Shown: positions 53,916 through 63,462, numbered from the stretch's first letter. The stretch is DNA of 64,000 nucleotides from Rhizobium skierniewicense (GCF_014196515.1 NZ_JACIDV010000015.1:40487-104486); one strand, 5' to 3'. Program-made: numbers and translations. The notes: generated by a model from the sequence alone, not told the origin.

Positions 53916-54797
53916 TTACCGCGTCGGGACTGGTGTCTCGCCACGGTAATCGTAGAAACCGCGACCGGACTTGCGGCCAAGCCAACCGGCTTCGACATAT
54001 TTCACGAGAAGCGGGCAGGGGCGATATTTGCTGTCGGCCAAGCCATCATGCAGCACCTGCATGATCGACAGACACGTGTCGAGGCCGATAAAGTCCGCCA
54101 GTTGCAGCGGCCCCATTGGGTGGTTTGCGCCGAGCTTCATGGCGGTATCGATGGCTTCAACTGAACCTACGCCTTCGTAAAGCGTGTAGATCGCTTCGTT
54201 GATCATCGGTAAAAGAATGCGGTTTACGATGAAAGCCGGGAAATCTTCGGCAACGGTGATCGCCTTGTCCAGCGAGCGCACGAAATTCTTGGCGGTCTCG
54301 AACGTCTGCTCGCCGGTCGCGATGCCGCGCACGAGCTCAACCAGCTTCATCACCGGAACCGGATTCATGAAGTGGATGCCCATGAACTGTTCCGGACGGT
54401 CGGTGGCAGATGCAAGGCGGGTGATGGATAGCGAGGATGTGTTTGTTGCCAGAAGCGCTTCGGGCTTCAGAACAGGGCAAATCTGCGCATAGATCTTGCG
54501 CTTGGTTTCTTCGTGCTCGGTGGCGGCTTCGATGACGAGGTCCATCGCTGCGAGGTCGTTGACGTCTGAGGAGCCACCGATCAATGAGAGTGCCGTCTTT
54601 CGCTCTTCATCCTGCATCTTGCCATTGCTGACCTGGCGGGCCAGGTTGCCGTTTATGGTGGCAAGGCCGGCTTCGATACGATCCTTGGCCAGATCGTAGA
54701 TGTGCACCTTGTAACCAGCCAGCGCCGAAACATGCGCGATGCCGCATCCCATCTGACCGGCGCCAATAATACCGACATTCTTGATAGGGGCGGCCAT
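53916..54797 (-). CDS. 3-hydroxybutyryl-CoA dehydrogenase
   Basis: A 293-aa enzyme. The N-terminal NAD motif is NVGIIGAGQMGCGIAHVSAL, the catalytic segment MGIHFMNPVPVMKLVELV (histidine about residue 140), then DFPAFIVNRILLPMINEAI and MGPLQLADFIGLDTCL. It oxidises 3-hydroxybutyryl-CoA to acetoacetyl-CoA in butyrate/PHB turnover or fatty-acid degradation (HbdA/PaaH type). The start at 54797 has AGGAG upstream; the frame extending to 54905 crosses the etfA terminator. It follows etfB-etfA but is separated by that terminator, so it is likely a separate transcript. Confidence 0.9.
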   Translation of the reverse strand: MAAPIKNVGIIGAGQMGCGIAHVSALAGYKVHIYDLAKDRIEAGLATINGNLARQVSNGKMQDEERKTALSLIGGSSDVNDLAAMDLVIEAATEHEETKRKIYAQICPVLKPEALLATNTSSLSITRLASATDRPEQFMGIHFMNPVPVMKLVELVRGIATGEQTFETAKNFVRSLDKAITVAEDFPAFIVNRILLPMINEAIYTLYEGVGSVEAIDTAMKLGANHPMGPLQLADFIGLDTCLSIMQVLHDGLADSKYRPCPLLVKYVEAGWLGRKSGRGFYDYRGETPVPTR

Positions 54798-54861
54798 AAT
54801 GTGGTTCTCCTGTAGGGCATGTTTTGAGCGCTCAGGCTCTGTATTGATGTTACGCATATTG

Positions 54862-54902
54862 TCGAAAAACAAAAGCGGCGCGTTTGAAAAACGCGCCGCT
54901 TC
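54862..54902 (-). terminator. etfA terminator
   Basis: On the minus strand the 13-bp perfect stem AAGCGGCGCGTTT/AAACGCGCCGCTT (plus-strand arms 54874-54886 and 54890-54902) with a 3-base loop is followed by TTGTTTTTC. It sits between the etfA stop (54918) and the hbd start (54797). Confidence 0.82.
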
Positions 54903-54917
54903 CAAGTTGAGAAAGGA

Positions 54918-55847
54918 TCACAGTGCTTTTTCAAGCTCTGGCAGAGCATCGAAAAGGTCAGCCACGAGGCCATAATCGGCAACCTGAAAGATCGGCGCTT
55001 CCTCGTCCTTGTTGATGGCGACGATGACCTTGCTATCCTTCATTCCAGCCAAGTGCTGGATGGCACCGGAAATTCCAGCCGCGATGTAGAGCTGAGGTGC
55101 GACGACCTTTCCAGTCTGACCAACCTGCCAGTCGTTCGGTGCGTAACCTGCATCGACGGCAGCACGCGAAGCGCCAACGGCTGCACCCAGCTTGTCTGCC
55201 ACGGGCAGCAGAACTTCCTTGAACTTTTCAGACGAACCAAGCGCACGGCCACCTGAGATGATAATCTTTGCCGATGTCAGTTCCGGACGGTCGGATGATG
55301 CCAACGCGTCCGATACGAAGTTGGACACGCCGGGGTTTTCAGCAGCGGAAACAGCTTCGACAGACGCGGAGCCCCCAGCTTCTGCCGGTGCAAAGGTCGA
55401 TGTGCGAACGGTGATGACCTTTTTCGCGTCGCTGGCCTGAACCGTCTGAATGGCGTTGCCGGCATAAATTGGACGCTTGAAGGTATCAGGGGAAATCACC
55501 TCCACGATTTCGGAAACCTGAGCGACATCCAGGAAAGCGGCCACGCGTGGCAGAACGTTCTTGGCCGATGCCGTGGCAGGCGCGATGATGACATCGTAGG
55601 ACTGGGCAAGCGAAACGATCAGCGCTGCGAGTGGCTCGGCAAGCTGGTTGGCATAGGACGCATCGTCGGCAAACAGGACTTTTGAGACACCGGAAAGCTT
55701 CGCTGCCTCATCGGCAGCGGCCTTTGCGTTGGAGCCGGCGACGAGAACGGTGACGTCGCCACCGATCTGGGTTGCCGCCGTCAGCGTCTTTGCCGTCTGG
55801 TCTGAAAGGGTTGCGTTGTCGTGTTCTGCCAGAAGAAGAGTGGCCAT
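54918..55847 (-). CDS. etfA: Electron transfer flavoprotein alpha subunit
   Basis: A 309-aa subunit. The N-terminal domain ([20 protein letters not shown]) is followed by the C-terminal FAD-binding domain with [15 protein letters not shown] (about residue 197), [20 protein letters not shown], and the ETF-alpha signature [20 protein letters not shown] near residue 260. With EtfB it shuttles electrons from acyl-CoA and other dehydrogenases to the quinone pool through ETF-QO. GGGAG precedes the ATG. It is 24 bases downstream of etfB and ends at a strong terminator. Confidence 0.95.
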   Translation of the reverse strand: MATLLLAEHDNATLSDQTAKTLTAATQIGGDVTVLVAGSNAKAAADEAAKLSGVSKVLFADDASYANQLAEPLAALIVSLAQSYDVIIAPATASAKNVLPRVAAFLDVAQVSEIVEVISPDTFKRPIYAGNAIQTVQASDAKKVITVRTSTFAPAEAGGSASVEAVSAAENPGVSNFVSDALASSDRPELTSAKIIISGGRALGSSEKFKEVLLPVADKLGAAVGASRAAVDAGYAPNDWQVGQTGKVVAPQLYIAAGISGAIQHLAGMKDSKVIVAINKDEEAPIFQVADYGLVADLFDALPELEKAL

Positions 55848-55871
55848 GGTAATATCTCCCTTTCGCGTTTC

Positions 55872-56618
55872 TTAGATGACGCCGTCAGCTTTGAGCTTCG
55901 ATACGAGTTCGGCAACGGAGCCGACCTTGATACCTGCCTTGCGACCCGCGGGTTCCTCGGTCTTCAAGACCTTGAGGCGCGGCGCGGTATCGACGCCGAA
56001 ATCGGCAGGCGTCTTCTTATCAAGGGGCTTTTTCTTGGCCTTCATGATGTTGGGCAAGGATGCGTAGCGGGGTTCGTTGAGACGCAGGTCGGTGGTGACG
56101 ACTGCGGGAAGCTTCAGTTCCACCGTCTGCAAACCACCATCGACTTCGCGCGTCACGGCGACCTTGCCATCCGAAGGTTCGACCTTGGAAGCGAACGTGC
56201 CCTGGCCCCAGCCAAGAAGCGCTGCCAGCATCTGGCCGGTCTGGTTGCTGTCGTCATCGATCGCCTGCTTGCCGACGATCACCAGGCCCGGAGCTTCCGC
56301 TTCGACGACACCCTTGAGAAGCTTTGCGACAGCCAGAGGCTCGACGGCTTCGTCTGTCTCGATCAGGATGGCGCGATCGGCACCCATGGCCAATGCCGTG
56401 CGCAGTGTTTCTTCCGCCTTGGCGGGTCCGATGGAAACGACGATAACCTCTTCGGCCTTGCCCGCCTCCCTCAAACGAAGGGCTTCCTCGACGGAAATTT
56501 CGTCAAACGGGTTCATCGACATTTTGACGTTGGCAAGCTCGACGCCTGAGCCATCCGCCTTGACGCGGATCTTGACGTTGTAGTCCACAACACGCTTCAC
56601 TGGCACAAGGATTTTCAT
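55872..56618 (-). CDS. etfB: Electron transfer flavoprotein beta subunit
   Basis: A 248-aa subunit. It begins [20 protein letters not shown], and contains [39 protein letters not shown] (AMP site), and the recognition-loop region [20 protein letters not shown] (about residue 190) used to dock partner dehydrogenases. It pairs with EtfA encoded next. The start at 56618 has AAGG upstream; the frame to 56681 is an artefact. The neighbouring 3-hydroxybutyryl-CoA dehydrogenase supports a role in acyl-CoA oxidation. Confidence 0.95.
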   Translation of the reverse strand: MKILVPVKRVVDYNVKIRVKADGSGVELANVKMSMNPFDEISVEEALRLREAGKAEEVIVVSIGPAKAEETLRTALAMGADRAILIETDEAVEPLAVAKLLKGVVEAEAPGLVIVGKQAIDDDSNQTGQMLAALLGWGQGTFASKVEPSDGKVAVTREVDGGLQTVELKLPAVVTTDLRLNEPRYASLPNIMKAKKKPLDKKTPADFGVDTAPRLKVLKTEEPAGRKAGIKVGSVAELVSKLKADGVI

Positions 56619-56799
56619 CGATAACCTTCCTTCAACTCCTGACCCTAAAGCGAAACGCTGAACGGTCCTCCTGATAATCAAGTTGCGACATGGATACGCA
56701 TTTTTCCGGTAACTTCAACGGAGCAATGCTCATGATCGCATGCGCTTCGGGGATATCTTACGTTAACGTGAACGTAAATATCAATCCTTGTTGCAATCT

Positions 56800-57573
56800 T
56801 CACCTGATACCTTCGAAAGGTCGTTCCGTTTGCGACACGGCAGTCTGCGGCCCTTGATTTTTATATTGGACCGCGCGGGGTGTGACGATGGTGCGATCAA
56901 ACAGCGGGACGCCGGGCCTTCTGAGGACTAGCACCAGAACAACGCCCGCAATGATGCCGCCCACATGCGCACCCCACGACACACGATCCTGCATGCCGAA
57001 CAGGAACATGAAGAATTGCTGTCCAATCCATAATGCCAGCGGAATGAAAGCGGGCAGGGGAATGGGAATGCGCATGAAGACCAGGATCCACACGCGGACT
57101 TTCGGGTGCAGCAGAAGATATGCGGCCACGACACCTGAGACCGCACCCGACGCGCCGATCAGCGGACCCTGTGAAGACGGCGCGACAACTCCGTGAAACA
57201 GCGCGCCGGCTGCCGCGCAGGCAAAGTAGAACAACAAAAAGCGCAGATGGCCGAACGCATCTTCCACATTATCTCCGAAAACCCACAGAAACAGCATGTT
57301 AGAGGCGAGATGCCAAAAGCCCAGATGCATGAAGGCGTAGCTGAAGACCGTCATCTGATCAGGGATGAACTGAAGTGCTGGATCGAGCTGGGCATAATCG
57401 AACACGACCGCGGGAATGAAACCGAGACCGAGAATGGCGGCATCCCCCGCCTCGCTGCTGAAGAGAACGCCCACCAGCAACCAGACGAGAATGTTGACCG
57501 CTATCAGCGACACGGTGACATATTGCAGTTTGATGTGCTTGAGCGAATTCGCATCGTGCAGGGGAATGAACAT
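56800..57573 (-). CDS. Rhomboid-family intramembrane serine protease
   Basis: A 257-aa membrane protein with six to seven hydrophobic segments. It has the rhomboid hallmarks: FSYAFMHLGFWHLASNMLFL (about residue 80, the H-x-N type oxyanion region), the nucleophile serine in PLIGASGAVSGVVAAYL (about residue 140), and the catalytic histidine in RVSWGAHVGGIIAGVVL (about residue 205). It cleaves membrane-protein substrates within the bilayer; targets are unknown. The start at 57573 has AAGGG upstream. It follows the cobalamin adenosyltransferase gene by 22 bases. Confidence 0.87.
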   Translation of the reverse strand: MFIPLHDANSLKHIKLQYVTVSLIAVNILVWLLVGVLFSSEAGDAAILGLGFIPAVVFDYAQLDPALQFIPDQMTVFSYAFMHLGFWHLASNMLFLWVFGDNVEDAFGHLRFLLFYFACAAAGALFHGVVAPSSQGPLIGASGAVSGVVAAYLLLHPKVRVWILVFMRIPIPLPAFIPLALWIGQQFFMFLFGMQDRVSWGAHVGGIIAGVVLVLVLRRPGVPLFDRTIVTPRAVQYKNQGPQTAVSQTERPFEGIR

Positions 57574-57595
57574 GCGAAAACGCCCTTGCTGCAGA

Positions 57596-58183
57596 TTAGC
57601 GGTTCTGCCCTGGAACCCACAAGATGTCAGGCGCATCCGAATTCGTCGCGTCGTTGGCAAACCGTGCCGCCACGAATAGGAAGTCTGAGAGCCGATTGAT
57701 ATATTTCAACGCGGCACTGCTAACGGTCTCGCCTTCCATCTTTGACAGTTCGACCATCTGGCGCTCCGCGCGCCGCGATATGGTCCGGGCAAGGTGCAGA
57801 TAGGCAGCAGCCGGTGTGCCGCCGGGAATAACGAATGATTTCAGGGGCGTGAGATCGGCGTTCAGCGCGTCGATTTCGTTTTCAAGGCGCGTCACCTGTG
57901 CATCCACAATCCTCAGGGGTTCGTAGGACAGGACTTCGCCTGTGTGCGGCGTTGCCAGATCAGCGCCCAGATCGAACAGATCGTTTTGGGCACGAAACAA
58001 CATGGTATCGAGTTCTGTCAGGCCTGATGTGTGAAGGCGCGCAACACCGATGGCGGAATTGGTTTCATCAACTGTGCCGTAACTTTCAACGCGCAGATCG
58101 TGTTTCACCCGTCTCGGTCCAGAAACGAGGGCGGTCGTGCCGTCGTCGCCAGTGCGGGTATAAATCTTGTTCAGCTTGACCAT
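57596..58183 (-). CDS. Cob(I)alamin adenosyltransferase, PduO type
   Basis: A 195-aa protein of the PduO/MMAB family. The N-terminal ATP loop is KIYTRTGDDGTTALVSG, followed by VESYGTVDETNSAIGVAR (about residue 35), FDLGADLATP, and the C-terminal substrate motif AERQMVELSK with YINRLSDFLFVAARFAN. It converts cob(I)alamin and ATP to adenosylcobalamin. Such proteins often supply the cofactor to methylmalonyl-CoA mutase; no mutase is in the window. A small membrane protein gene lies 18 bases upstream. Confidence 0.93.
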   Translation of the reverse strand: MVKLNKIYTRTGDDGTTALVSGPRRVKHDLRVESYGTVDETNSAIGVARLHTSGLTELDTMLFRAQNDLFDLGADLATPHTGEVLSYEPLRIVDAQVTRLENEIDALNADLTPLKSFVIPGGTPAAAYLHLARTISRRAERQMVELSKMEGETVSSAALKYINRLSDFLFVAARFANDATNSDAPDILWVPGQNR

Positions 58184-58201
58184 TGTATGCCTTTAAAACT
58201 C

Positions 58202-58399
58202 CTAGCGTCCGCCGCCCGTCAGCCACAGCACAAACATAATGAGGATGATCGCTATGGCCTGTAAAAGAAGACGCAACTGCATCAGCTTGTTGGATTTGTT
58301 TCCATCCGTGCCTTTGAGCATGTTGAAGAGCCCGCGTATCAGCACGAGCACCACCAGCCCCATCACGATGACCGCAAGAACCGTTGCGAAACTGGACAT
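58202..58399 (-). CDS. Small twin-transmembrane protein
   Basis: A 65-aa protein of two hydrophobic helices (about residues 5-28 and 42-62) joined by a polar turn, KGTDGNKSNKLMQLR. The turn plus the RLLLQAIAIILIMFVLWLTG second helix matches the HIG1-like twin transmembrane proteins of rhizobia, whose role is unknown. The fixed position just upstream of the adenosyltransferase gene supports a real gene. Confidence 0.75.
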   Translation of the reverse strand: MSSFATVLAVIVMGLVVLVLIRGLFNMLKGTDGNKSNKLMQLRLLLQAIAIILIMFVLWLTGGGR

Positions 58400-58465
58400 G
58401 CTCTAACCCTCCCGAAAATGCCGCGTATCTTTGTGTGCGTTGTAGCTGATCGGATCGTGTCTGCG

Positions 58466-59299
58466 CTAGTCGAACTTGCGCAACAAACGGTAAAACAATC
58501 CACTCGGCAAAAGCCGCTTTAAAATCATGGCCTGCCTGGCAGGGGTGGTGACAAGGTAGTGCGGTTTCGGGTGTGGCGCCGTCAAGGCGTGCTTGAGTTC
58601 TGCATAGACGGCATCCGGACCCAGCTTGTGCTTGTTTGCCGGTCCGCCGCCCTCCAGCCTGGCAAGTTGTCGCTTGTAGTCCTGCGCGTGTGCGGAGTTT
58701 TCGAGGTCAATATTGCCTTTGATATGAGCCAGAGCGGTTGCCGTAAATTTCGAGGCAATGGGGCCGGGCTCGATCAGGCTGACATGAATGCCGCTGCCCT
58801 GCAGTTCCATACGCAAGGTGATCCCCAAACCCTCCAGCGCAAATTTCGATGCCGTATAGGCACCCCGGTATCGGTAGGGCACGAGACCGAGAATGGACGA
58901 GCAATGAACGATACGCCCATGCCCACGCTGGCGCATGAAGGGAATGACGCGGCAAGTGAGATCGTGCCAGCCAAATACGTTGGTTTCGAATTGCTGGCGC
59001 AACACACCAACCGAGAGGTCTTCGACGGCGCCGGGTTGACCATATGCGCCATTGTTGAACAGGGCATCGATCCGACCGCCGGTTCTGGCGGCAACCGCAT
59101 CCACCAAAGCGGCGATCGTGTCCGGCTTGGTGTAGTCCATCAATAATGTTTCGATGCCTTGCTGTTCCAGTGCCGGGACATCTTCGGCCCGCCGCACCGT
59201 TGCAAAGACCCGCCAACCATCCTGGTGAAGCGCACCGGCGCAATGCGCGCCAATACCAGACGAGCAGCCGGTGATAATGATGACCGGTTTTTCAAGCAT
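58466..59299 (-). CDS. Short-chain dehydrogenase/reductase
   Basis: A 277-aa classical SDR. The cofactor motif is VIIITGCSSGIGAHCAGAL, then LFNNGAYGQPGAVEDLSV (an NNG variant of NNAG), the catalytic serine in RIVHCSSILGLVPYRYRGAY with Y-x3-K as YTASKFALEGLG (about residue 155), and SLIEPGPIASKF. The aspartate that would favour NAD is not evident (ATVRRAED), suggesting NADPH. The substrate is unknown. AGGA lies upstream of the ATG. Confidence 0.87.
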   Translation of the reverse strand: MLEKPVIIITGCSSGIGAHCAGALHQDGWRVFATVRRAEDVPALEQQGIETLLMDYTKPDTIAALVDAVAARTGGRIDALFNNGAYGQPGAVEDLSVGVLRQQFETNVFGWHDLTCRVIPFMRQRGHGRIVHCSSILGLVPYRYRGAYTASKFALEGLGITLRMELQGSGIHVSLIEPGPIASKFTATALAHIKGNIDLENSAHAQDYKRQLARLEGGGPANKHKLGPDAVYAELKHALTAPHPKPHYLVTTPARQAMILKRLLPSGLFYRLLRKFD

Positions 59300-59473
59300 G
59301 GAAAGTCTTTCCTAAGATCGGGCATCGTATAATGAGCACAGTCGAATTCGGTCGCGCGCAATTCTTCTTGGACGCTGTGGAACCTGGGCATGGTCTCACG
59401 CGCTGTACAAGCGGTACTCGGCTTCCCATATCTTGACGTGGGTTACAAATGAAATGTCGATTGAGGAGGTGAC

Positions 59474-60382
59474 ATGGTTGCCGCACTGGACATCGTCCGC
59501 AAAGTCGCCTTGGATGCCTATTTTCATTTTGCCGAAGATGATGGCTGGGCCATGGCCAGTCACGTGGCGCTGTCGATTTTGCTTGCCTTGTTTCCTTTTC
59601 TGATTTTCGGAACGGCGCTTGCCGGTTTCCTTGGTGCCGACCAATTTGCCGAAACGGCGGTCCATATCATTTTCGATACGTGGCCAGCCGCCATTGCAGC
59701 ACCGCTCGCCGCCCAAGTGCAGCAGGTTCTGACCATTCCACGCGGTGGATTGTTGACGATTTCGGTTCTGGCTGCTGCCTACTTCGCATCCAACGGCGTC
59801 GAAGCCATCAGAATTTCCCTCAACCGGGCCTATCGGGTCAGCGAAACCCGCTGGTGGTATGTCACACGGCTGCTCAGCCTTTTTTACGTTATCATCGCGG
59901 TGACGATCTTTACCGTTATCAGCATCGTGCTCGTTGCCGTCCCTGTCGCTCTCTCCTTTGCGGAAACGCGCTTTCCCTTGCTCAAGGGCTTTCTGGAAAC
60001 GGTCTCCAATCTCGGCCTCTACGGAACGATCATCGTTCTGGCGGTCGGACTTGCCGCTGCGCATCTTTGGCTACCCGCGGGACGCCGCCGGATATGGGAC
60101 GTGCTTCCCGGTATCGTCCTCACTTTGCTCTTCTGGATCATTGGCGCTGCGATATTCGCCTACTACCTAGCGACCTTCGCCAATTATGCTGCGACCTATG
60201 CCGGTCTGGCATCCGTCATGATCGTCCTGGTTTTCCTCTATATGGTGGGCGTCATCTTCATGCTGGGCGCAGAGGTGAACGCAGCACTGATGAAGTACCG
60301 CATAAGGCACATCATCAAGGCGGGCATTCACAATGGCAGCCTGAGGGAAGCGCTAGATGCCGAGGAGGCCGCGGACATCTGA
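59474..60382 (+). CDS. YihY/BrkB-family inner-membrane protein
   Basis: A 302-aa membrane protein with six hydrophobic segments. It has the family hallmarks: DGWAMASHVALSILLALFPF (about residue 28), YFASNGVEAIRISLNRAYRV (about residue 112), and the final LYMVGVIFMLGAEVNAALMK (about residue 257). Long annotated as ribonuclease BN by mistake, the family has no proven function; a transporter role is suspected. GAGGAGG precedes the ATG. Its last 30 bases overlap the 3' end of the convergent gluQ gene. Confidence 0.85.
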   Translation: MVAALDIVRKVALDAYFHFAEDDGWAMASHVALSILLALFPFLIFGTALAGFLGADQFAETAVHIIFDTWPAAIAAPLAAQVQQVLTIPRGGLLTISVLAAAYFASNGVEAIRISLNRAYRVSETRWWYVTRLLSLFYVIIAVTIFTVISIVLVAVPVALSFAETRFPLLKGFLETVSNLGLYGTIIVLAVGLAAAHLWLPAGRRRIWDVLPGIVLTLLFWIIGAAIFAYYLATFANYAATYAGLASVMIVLVFLYMVGVIFMLGAEVNAALMKYRIRHIIKAGIHNGSLREALDAEEAADI

Positions 60383-61249
60383 GGGCAAGATGCCGTCATC
60401 CCGCATAGCATTCAAGGACGGACTGCCTATGCTCTTCGAGAGTTTTCTTCTCTGGTCATCCAGTATGAGTCGATGGTGATGATATTCCGGCGCCGGCAAT
60501 GTCAGCAATTCCTGCAGCACCCGGTGAACAGACGTCGCATGAAACAGGTCCATGCCACGAACGACGTGCGAAATATCTTGCAACGCGTCGTCCACAACGA
60601 CCGAAAGGTGGTAGCTCGATGCGGCATCGGATCGCGAGAGGATCACATCGCCCCACGCCGCAGGGTCAGCAACGATAACAGTGTTCGAGCCGCGCCGCGT
60701 TTCGATCCACGAAAGCGGATGTCGAAGCCGTGCCATCGCCTTGTCCATGTCCAGACGCCAGGCATGTCTTGTGCCAGAGGACAGGAGGGCCGCAATGTCC
60801 TCCCTCGATCTCCGTTTGTCGAGCGGTGGGTACAGTGGGGCTGCATCGGGATCGCGCGGCCAGAGTTCCCCATTAGCTTCACGACTTTTCACATAAGCCT
60901 TTACGTCGCTGCGGCTCATGAACGAGGGATAGACCAGTTCCATCTCAACCAGTTTTTCCAGCGCCTCACGATACCCATCGAAATGCTCCGACTGTCTCCG
61001 AACAGGGGTCTCCCACGTCAGACCAAGCCATGTGAGATCTTCATAAATGCTTTGCTCCAGTTCAGGCGTGCAGCGCGTCCGGTCGATATCCTCGATGCGC
61101 AGCAAGAACCGTCCGCCATTTGCGTGCGCCATATCATGATTGAGGATGGCAGAAAGCGCATGGCCGAGATGAAGCCGCCCGTTGGGGCTTGGCGCGAAGC
61201 GAAAAACCGGCTTTTGACGTGAAAGCAAAGACATGGTTTCTTCTGCCAT
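60353..61249 (-). CDS. gluQ: Glutamyl-queuosine tRNA(Asp) synthetase
   Basis: A 298-aa truncated glutamyl-tRNA synthetase-like enzyme. It has FRFAPSPNGRLHLGHALSAI with the HIGH-type motif, GGRFLLRIEDIDRTRCTPE, VVVDDALQDISHVVRGMDL, and KLSKS as the KMSKS variant, but no anticodon-binding domain. It charges queuosine in tRNA(Asp) with glutamate. The zinc-binding cysteines known from E. coli YadB are absent (YPSFMSRSDV in their place), so this is a zinc-free form. Together with yhhQ it points to active queuosine use. A second ATG 5 codons later is possible. Confidence 0.88.
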   Translation of the reverse strand: MAEETMSLLSRQKPVFRFAPSPNGRLHLGHALSAILNHDMAHANGGRFLLRIEDIDRTRCTPELEQSIYEDLTWLGLTWETPVRRQSEHFDGYREALEKLVEMELVYPSFMSRSDVKAYVKSREANGELWPRDPDAAPLYPPLDKRRSREDIAALLSSGTRHAWRLDMDKAMARLRHPLSWIETRRGSNTVIVADPAAWGDVILSRSDAASSYHLSVVVDDALQDISHVVRGMDLFHATSVHRVLQELLTLPAPEYHHHRLILDDQRRKLSKSIGSPSLNAMRDDGILPSDVRGLLGI

Positions 61250-61294
61250 GGTTTCCGTTGCTTCGCCAAGACGAAGTCAGGGTCTTGGGGTGCG

Positions 61295-61942
61295 ATGGTA
61301 AACATCATTCGAAATGTCGCTGATATCGAGGAGGGCTTAGCTGCCCTTGTGCGGATAGACGCTCGCCTCGCAGAGATTGCCCGTCAGGCAGGACCGCTGC
61401 CATTGCGGTTGAGTGAGCCGGGCTTTGCGGGGCTGGCCCACATCATTGTTTCCCAGGTCGTCTCGCGCGCCAGCGCCAACGCCATATGGCAGAGGATTGG
61501 TGACGCCGTTGGCGATGTCACGGCGCAAACCTATCTGGCGGTCGCGACGCCAGAGGTTCCGCAATTTGGCCTTTCGCGCGCCAAGGCCAGAACATTGCAT
61601 CACGTAGCCGTGGCCATTGTCGAGGGAAGGCTGGACCTCGATGCCTTGAATACTCTCGATGAAGCCAAAGCTTTTGCCCAATTGATGACGCTGAAGGGCG
61701 TCGGTCCATGGACAGCGCAGGTCTATCTGATGTTTTGCTGCGGATATGCTGATATCTTTCCGCACGGAGATGTCGCTTTGCAGGCGGCTGTGGCGCGGGC
61801 TTTCCACATGCAGACCCGCCCGAGCGCGAAATCGCTGGGTGAAATCGCCTGCCAATGGGCGCCATGGCGATCCGTTGCGGCACGACTTTTCTGGTCTTAC
61901 TATGCGTCCGTGACCCGTCGGGACGCCGTTCCAATCGCCTGA
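61295..61942 (+). CDS. DNA-3-methyladenine glycosylase (AlkA family)
   Basis: A 215-aa HhH-GPD protein. The helix-hairpin-helix is LMTLKGVGPWTAQVYLMFC (about residue 127), followed by the catalytic aspartate in FPHGDVALQAAVAR (about residue 154). N-terminal segment FAGLAHIIVSQVVSRASANA matches the AlkA/Mag1 group. It excises alkylated purines in base-excision repair. There is no iron-sulfur cysteine set, so it is not an EndoIII-type enzyme. GGGG precedes the ATG. It is divergent from gluQ. Confidence 0.88.
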   Translation: MVNIIRNVADIEEGLAALVRIDARLAEIARQAGPLPLRLSEPGFAGLAHIIVSQVVSRASANAIWQRIGDAVGDVTAQTYLAVATPEVPQFGLSRAKARTLHHVAVAIVEGRLDLDALNTLDEAKAFAQLMTLKGVGPWTAQVYLMFCCGYADIFPHGDVALQAAVARAFHMQTRPSAKSLGEIACQWAPWRSVAARLFWSYYASVTRRDAVPIA

Positions 61943-62042
61943 AATTAGCCTTTCTTTCAGCGCTTCATTTATGGGCTTCACAATCCTGTAACAACCGACC
62001 TAATATACAAGATGTAGATGCAGAATCGGTCAGGAGACGCCC

Positions 62043-62600
62043 TTGACGATTGCCGTTTCACCACAGGCCTTGCCCGCGCTCGTTTTGAACGCTGACTACC
62101 GGCCACTGAGTTATTATCCCTTGTCGTTGTGGTCCTGGCAGGACGCGATCAAGGCAGTGTTTCTTGACCGTGTGAACATCATCGCGGAATATGATCATGC
62201 GGTGTGTTCGCCCAGCTTCTCCATGAGACTGCCGAGTGTCGTCAGCCTCAAGACCTATGTGCAGCCCACACGAAATCCCGCCTTCACGCGCTTCAACGTG
62301 TTCTTGCGGGATAAATTCGAGTGCCAATATTGCGGCTCACACGATGATCTGACGTTCGATCACGTCATTCCGCGAGCCCATGGTGGTGAAACCACGTGGC
62401 TGAACGTCGTTGCGGCCTGCTCGCCGTGCAATTTGCGAAAAGGCAGCAAGCTGCCAAAAATTGCCGGCATGATCCCTCACCAGAAGCCCTTTCAGCCAAC
62501 GGTGCAGGACCTGCACAACAACGGTCGCTCCTTTCCACCCAATTATCTGCACGAAAGCTGGATGGATTATCTCTATTGGGATACCGAGTTGCAGCCTTGA
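62043..62600 (+). CDS. HNH endonuclease domain protein
   Basis: A 185-aa protein of the group found across alphaproteobacteria. An N-terminal segment ALVLNADYRPLSYYPLSLW (about residue 12) precedes the HNH zinc-finger nuclease core: CQYCGSHDDLTFDHVIPRAH (about residue 94) and NVVAACSPCNLRKGSK. Cys pairs C-x2-C twice bind zinc; DH is the catalytic part. The cellular role is unknown although it is nearly universal in the group. The start is TTG at 62043, 6 bases after AGGAG. Confidence 0.85.
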   Translation: MTIAVSPQALPALVLNADYRPLSYYPLSLWSWQDAIKAVFLDRVNIIAEYDHAVCSPSFSMRLPSVVSLKTYVQPTRNPAFTRFNVFLRDKFECQYCGSHDDLTFDHVIPRAHGGETTWLNVVAACSPCNLRKGSKLPKIAGMIPHQKPFQPTVQDLHNNGRSFPPNYLHESWMDYLYWDTELQP

Positions 62601-62608
62601 TCGCTGGC

Positions 62609-63124
62609 TCAGGCTTGTCTTCGGCTGGCGCCGAAGAACGCGATGCCGGCTAACACGATGCTGGCAATCACGTTCCAGCCAGCGAACGACAATCCAAGAA
62701 CCCGAAGCGCCGCATCATTGCACGATGGTGGTTTGATGGCGTTGAGGTCGCCCAGCAAACTTCCGGCATTGGTGGTGATGGATGGAGAGCCCGTGGCGCA
62801 GGTGACGGGACCTGGCCAGAAGCCCCATTCCACGCCGGAATGATAAATGCCGAGACCGGCACCAATCAGCATGGCAAGTCCCACAAGAATCAGTGCGGAT
62901 CGCACGATCCAGACCGGCAATTTAAAAAGGCTGGCAGCAATGGCCAGGATTCCGACGGGAATGGCGTAATAATAGGGGTCACGCTGCAACAGGCAGAGCG
63001 CGCAAGGTGTATAGCCGCCGATGTGCTGGAAGCCGAGCGCCGAGCCCACGGTGAAAATCATGCCTGCCGTCACGAGGACGGCTGACGTGCGGCGGCTCTT
63101 CTCGGCGGAAACTGAACGTGCCAT
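62609..63124 (-). CDS. dsbB: Disulfide bond formation protein B
   Basis: A 171-aa inner-membrane protein with four hydrophobic segments. The first periplasmic redox pair is YTPCALCLLQRDPYYYA (CALC, about residues 41-44), and the second pair is in GPVTCATGS and KPPSCNDAAL. Quinone-contacting arginine is in LLQRD. It re-oxidises DsbA and passes electrons to ubiquinone. It is convergent with the HNH gene, 8 bases apart. The length matches the family. Confidence 0.88.
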   Translation of the reverse strand: MARSVSAEKSRRTSAVLVTAGMIFTVGSALGFQHIGGYTPCALCLLQRDPYYYAIPVGILAIAASLFKLPVWIVRSALILVGLAMLIGAGLGIYHSGVEWGFWPGPVTCATGSPSITTNAGSLLGDLNAIKPPSCNDAALRVLGLSFAGWNVIASIVLAGIAFFGASRRQA

Positions 63125-63377
63125 GATCTTTCCTTAACATTCGACGCGGGATTTCAAAGCACCTGATCAGGTGGAAAACAAGGCGGGAGGCAGCCTTTAA
63201 AACATGCCACGCAAAAGCCTCTAATCCAGTCTGGTCGCGCTTGCAAATCCTTCATTGGGGACCGACATATCTGTGACAAACAAAGTTTTGTGAAATTGAA
63301 ATTTTACAAAAATCGGTTGACGTCATGCTGCCGGTTCGTATAGTCCGCCGCATACCAAGGAACAAGATTCCAGAGTT

Positions 63378-63462
63378 GCCCCTTTGGCGGAATTGGTAGA
63401 CGCGCCTGACTCAAAATCAGGTTCCGCGAGGAGTGCTGGTTCGATTCCGGCAAGGGGCACCA
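63378..63462 (+). tRNA. tRNA-Leu (CAA anticodon)
   Basis: An 85-nt type II tRNA. The acceptor stem GCCCCTT/AAGGGGC is closed by discriminator A and an encoded CCA (63460-63462). The anticodon stem CCTGA/TCAGG holds the loop CTCAAAA, giving anticodon CAA. A long variable arm and TTCGATTCC T loop are present. The 3' end is followed within 84 bases by an integrase-like frame, making it the probable island attachment site. Confidence 0.95.
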
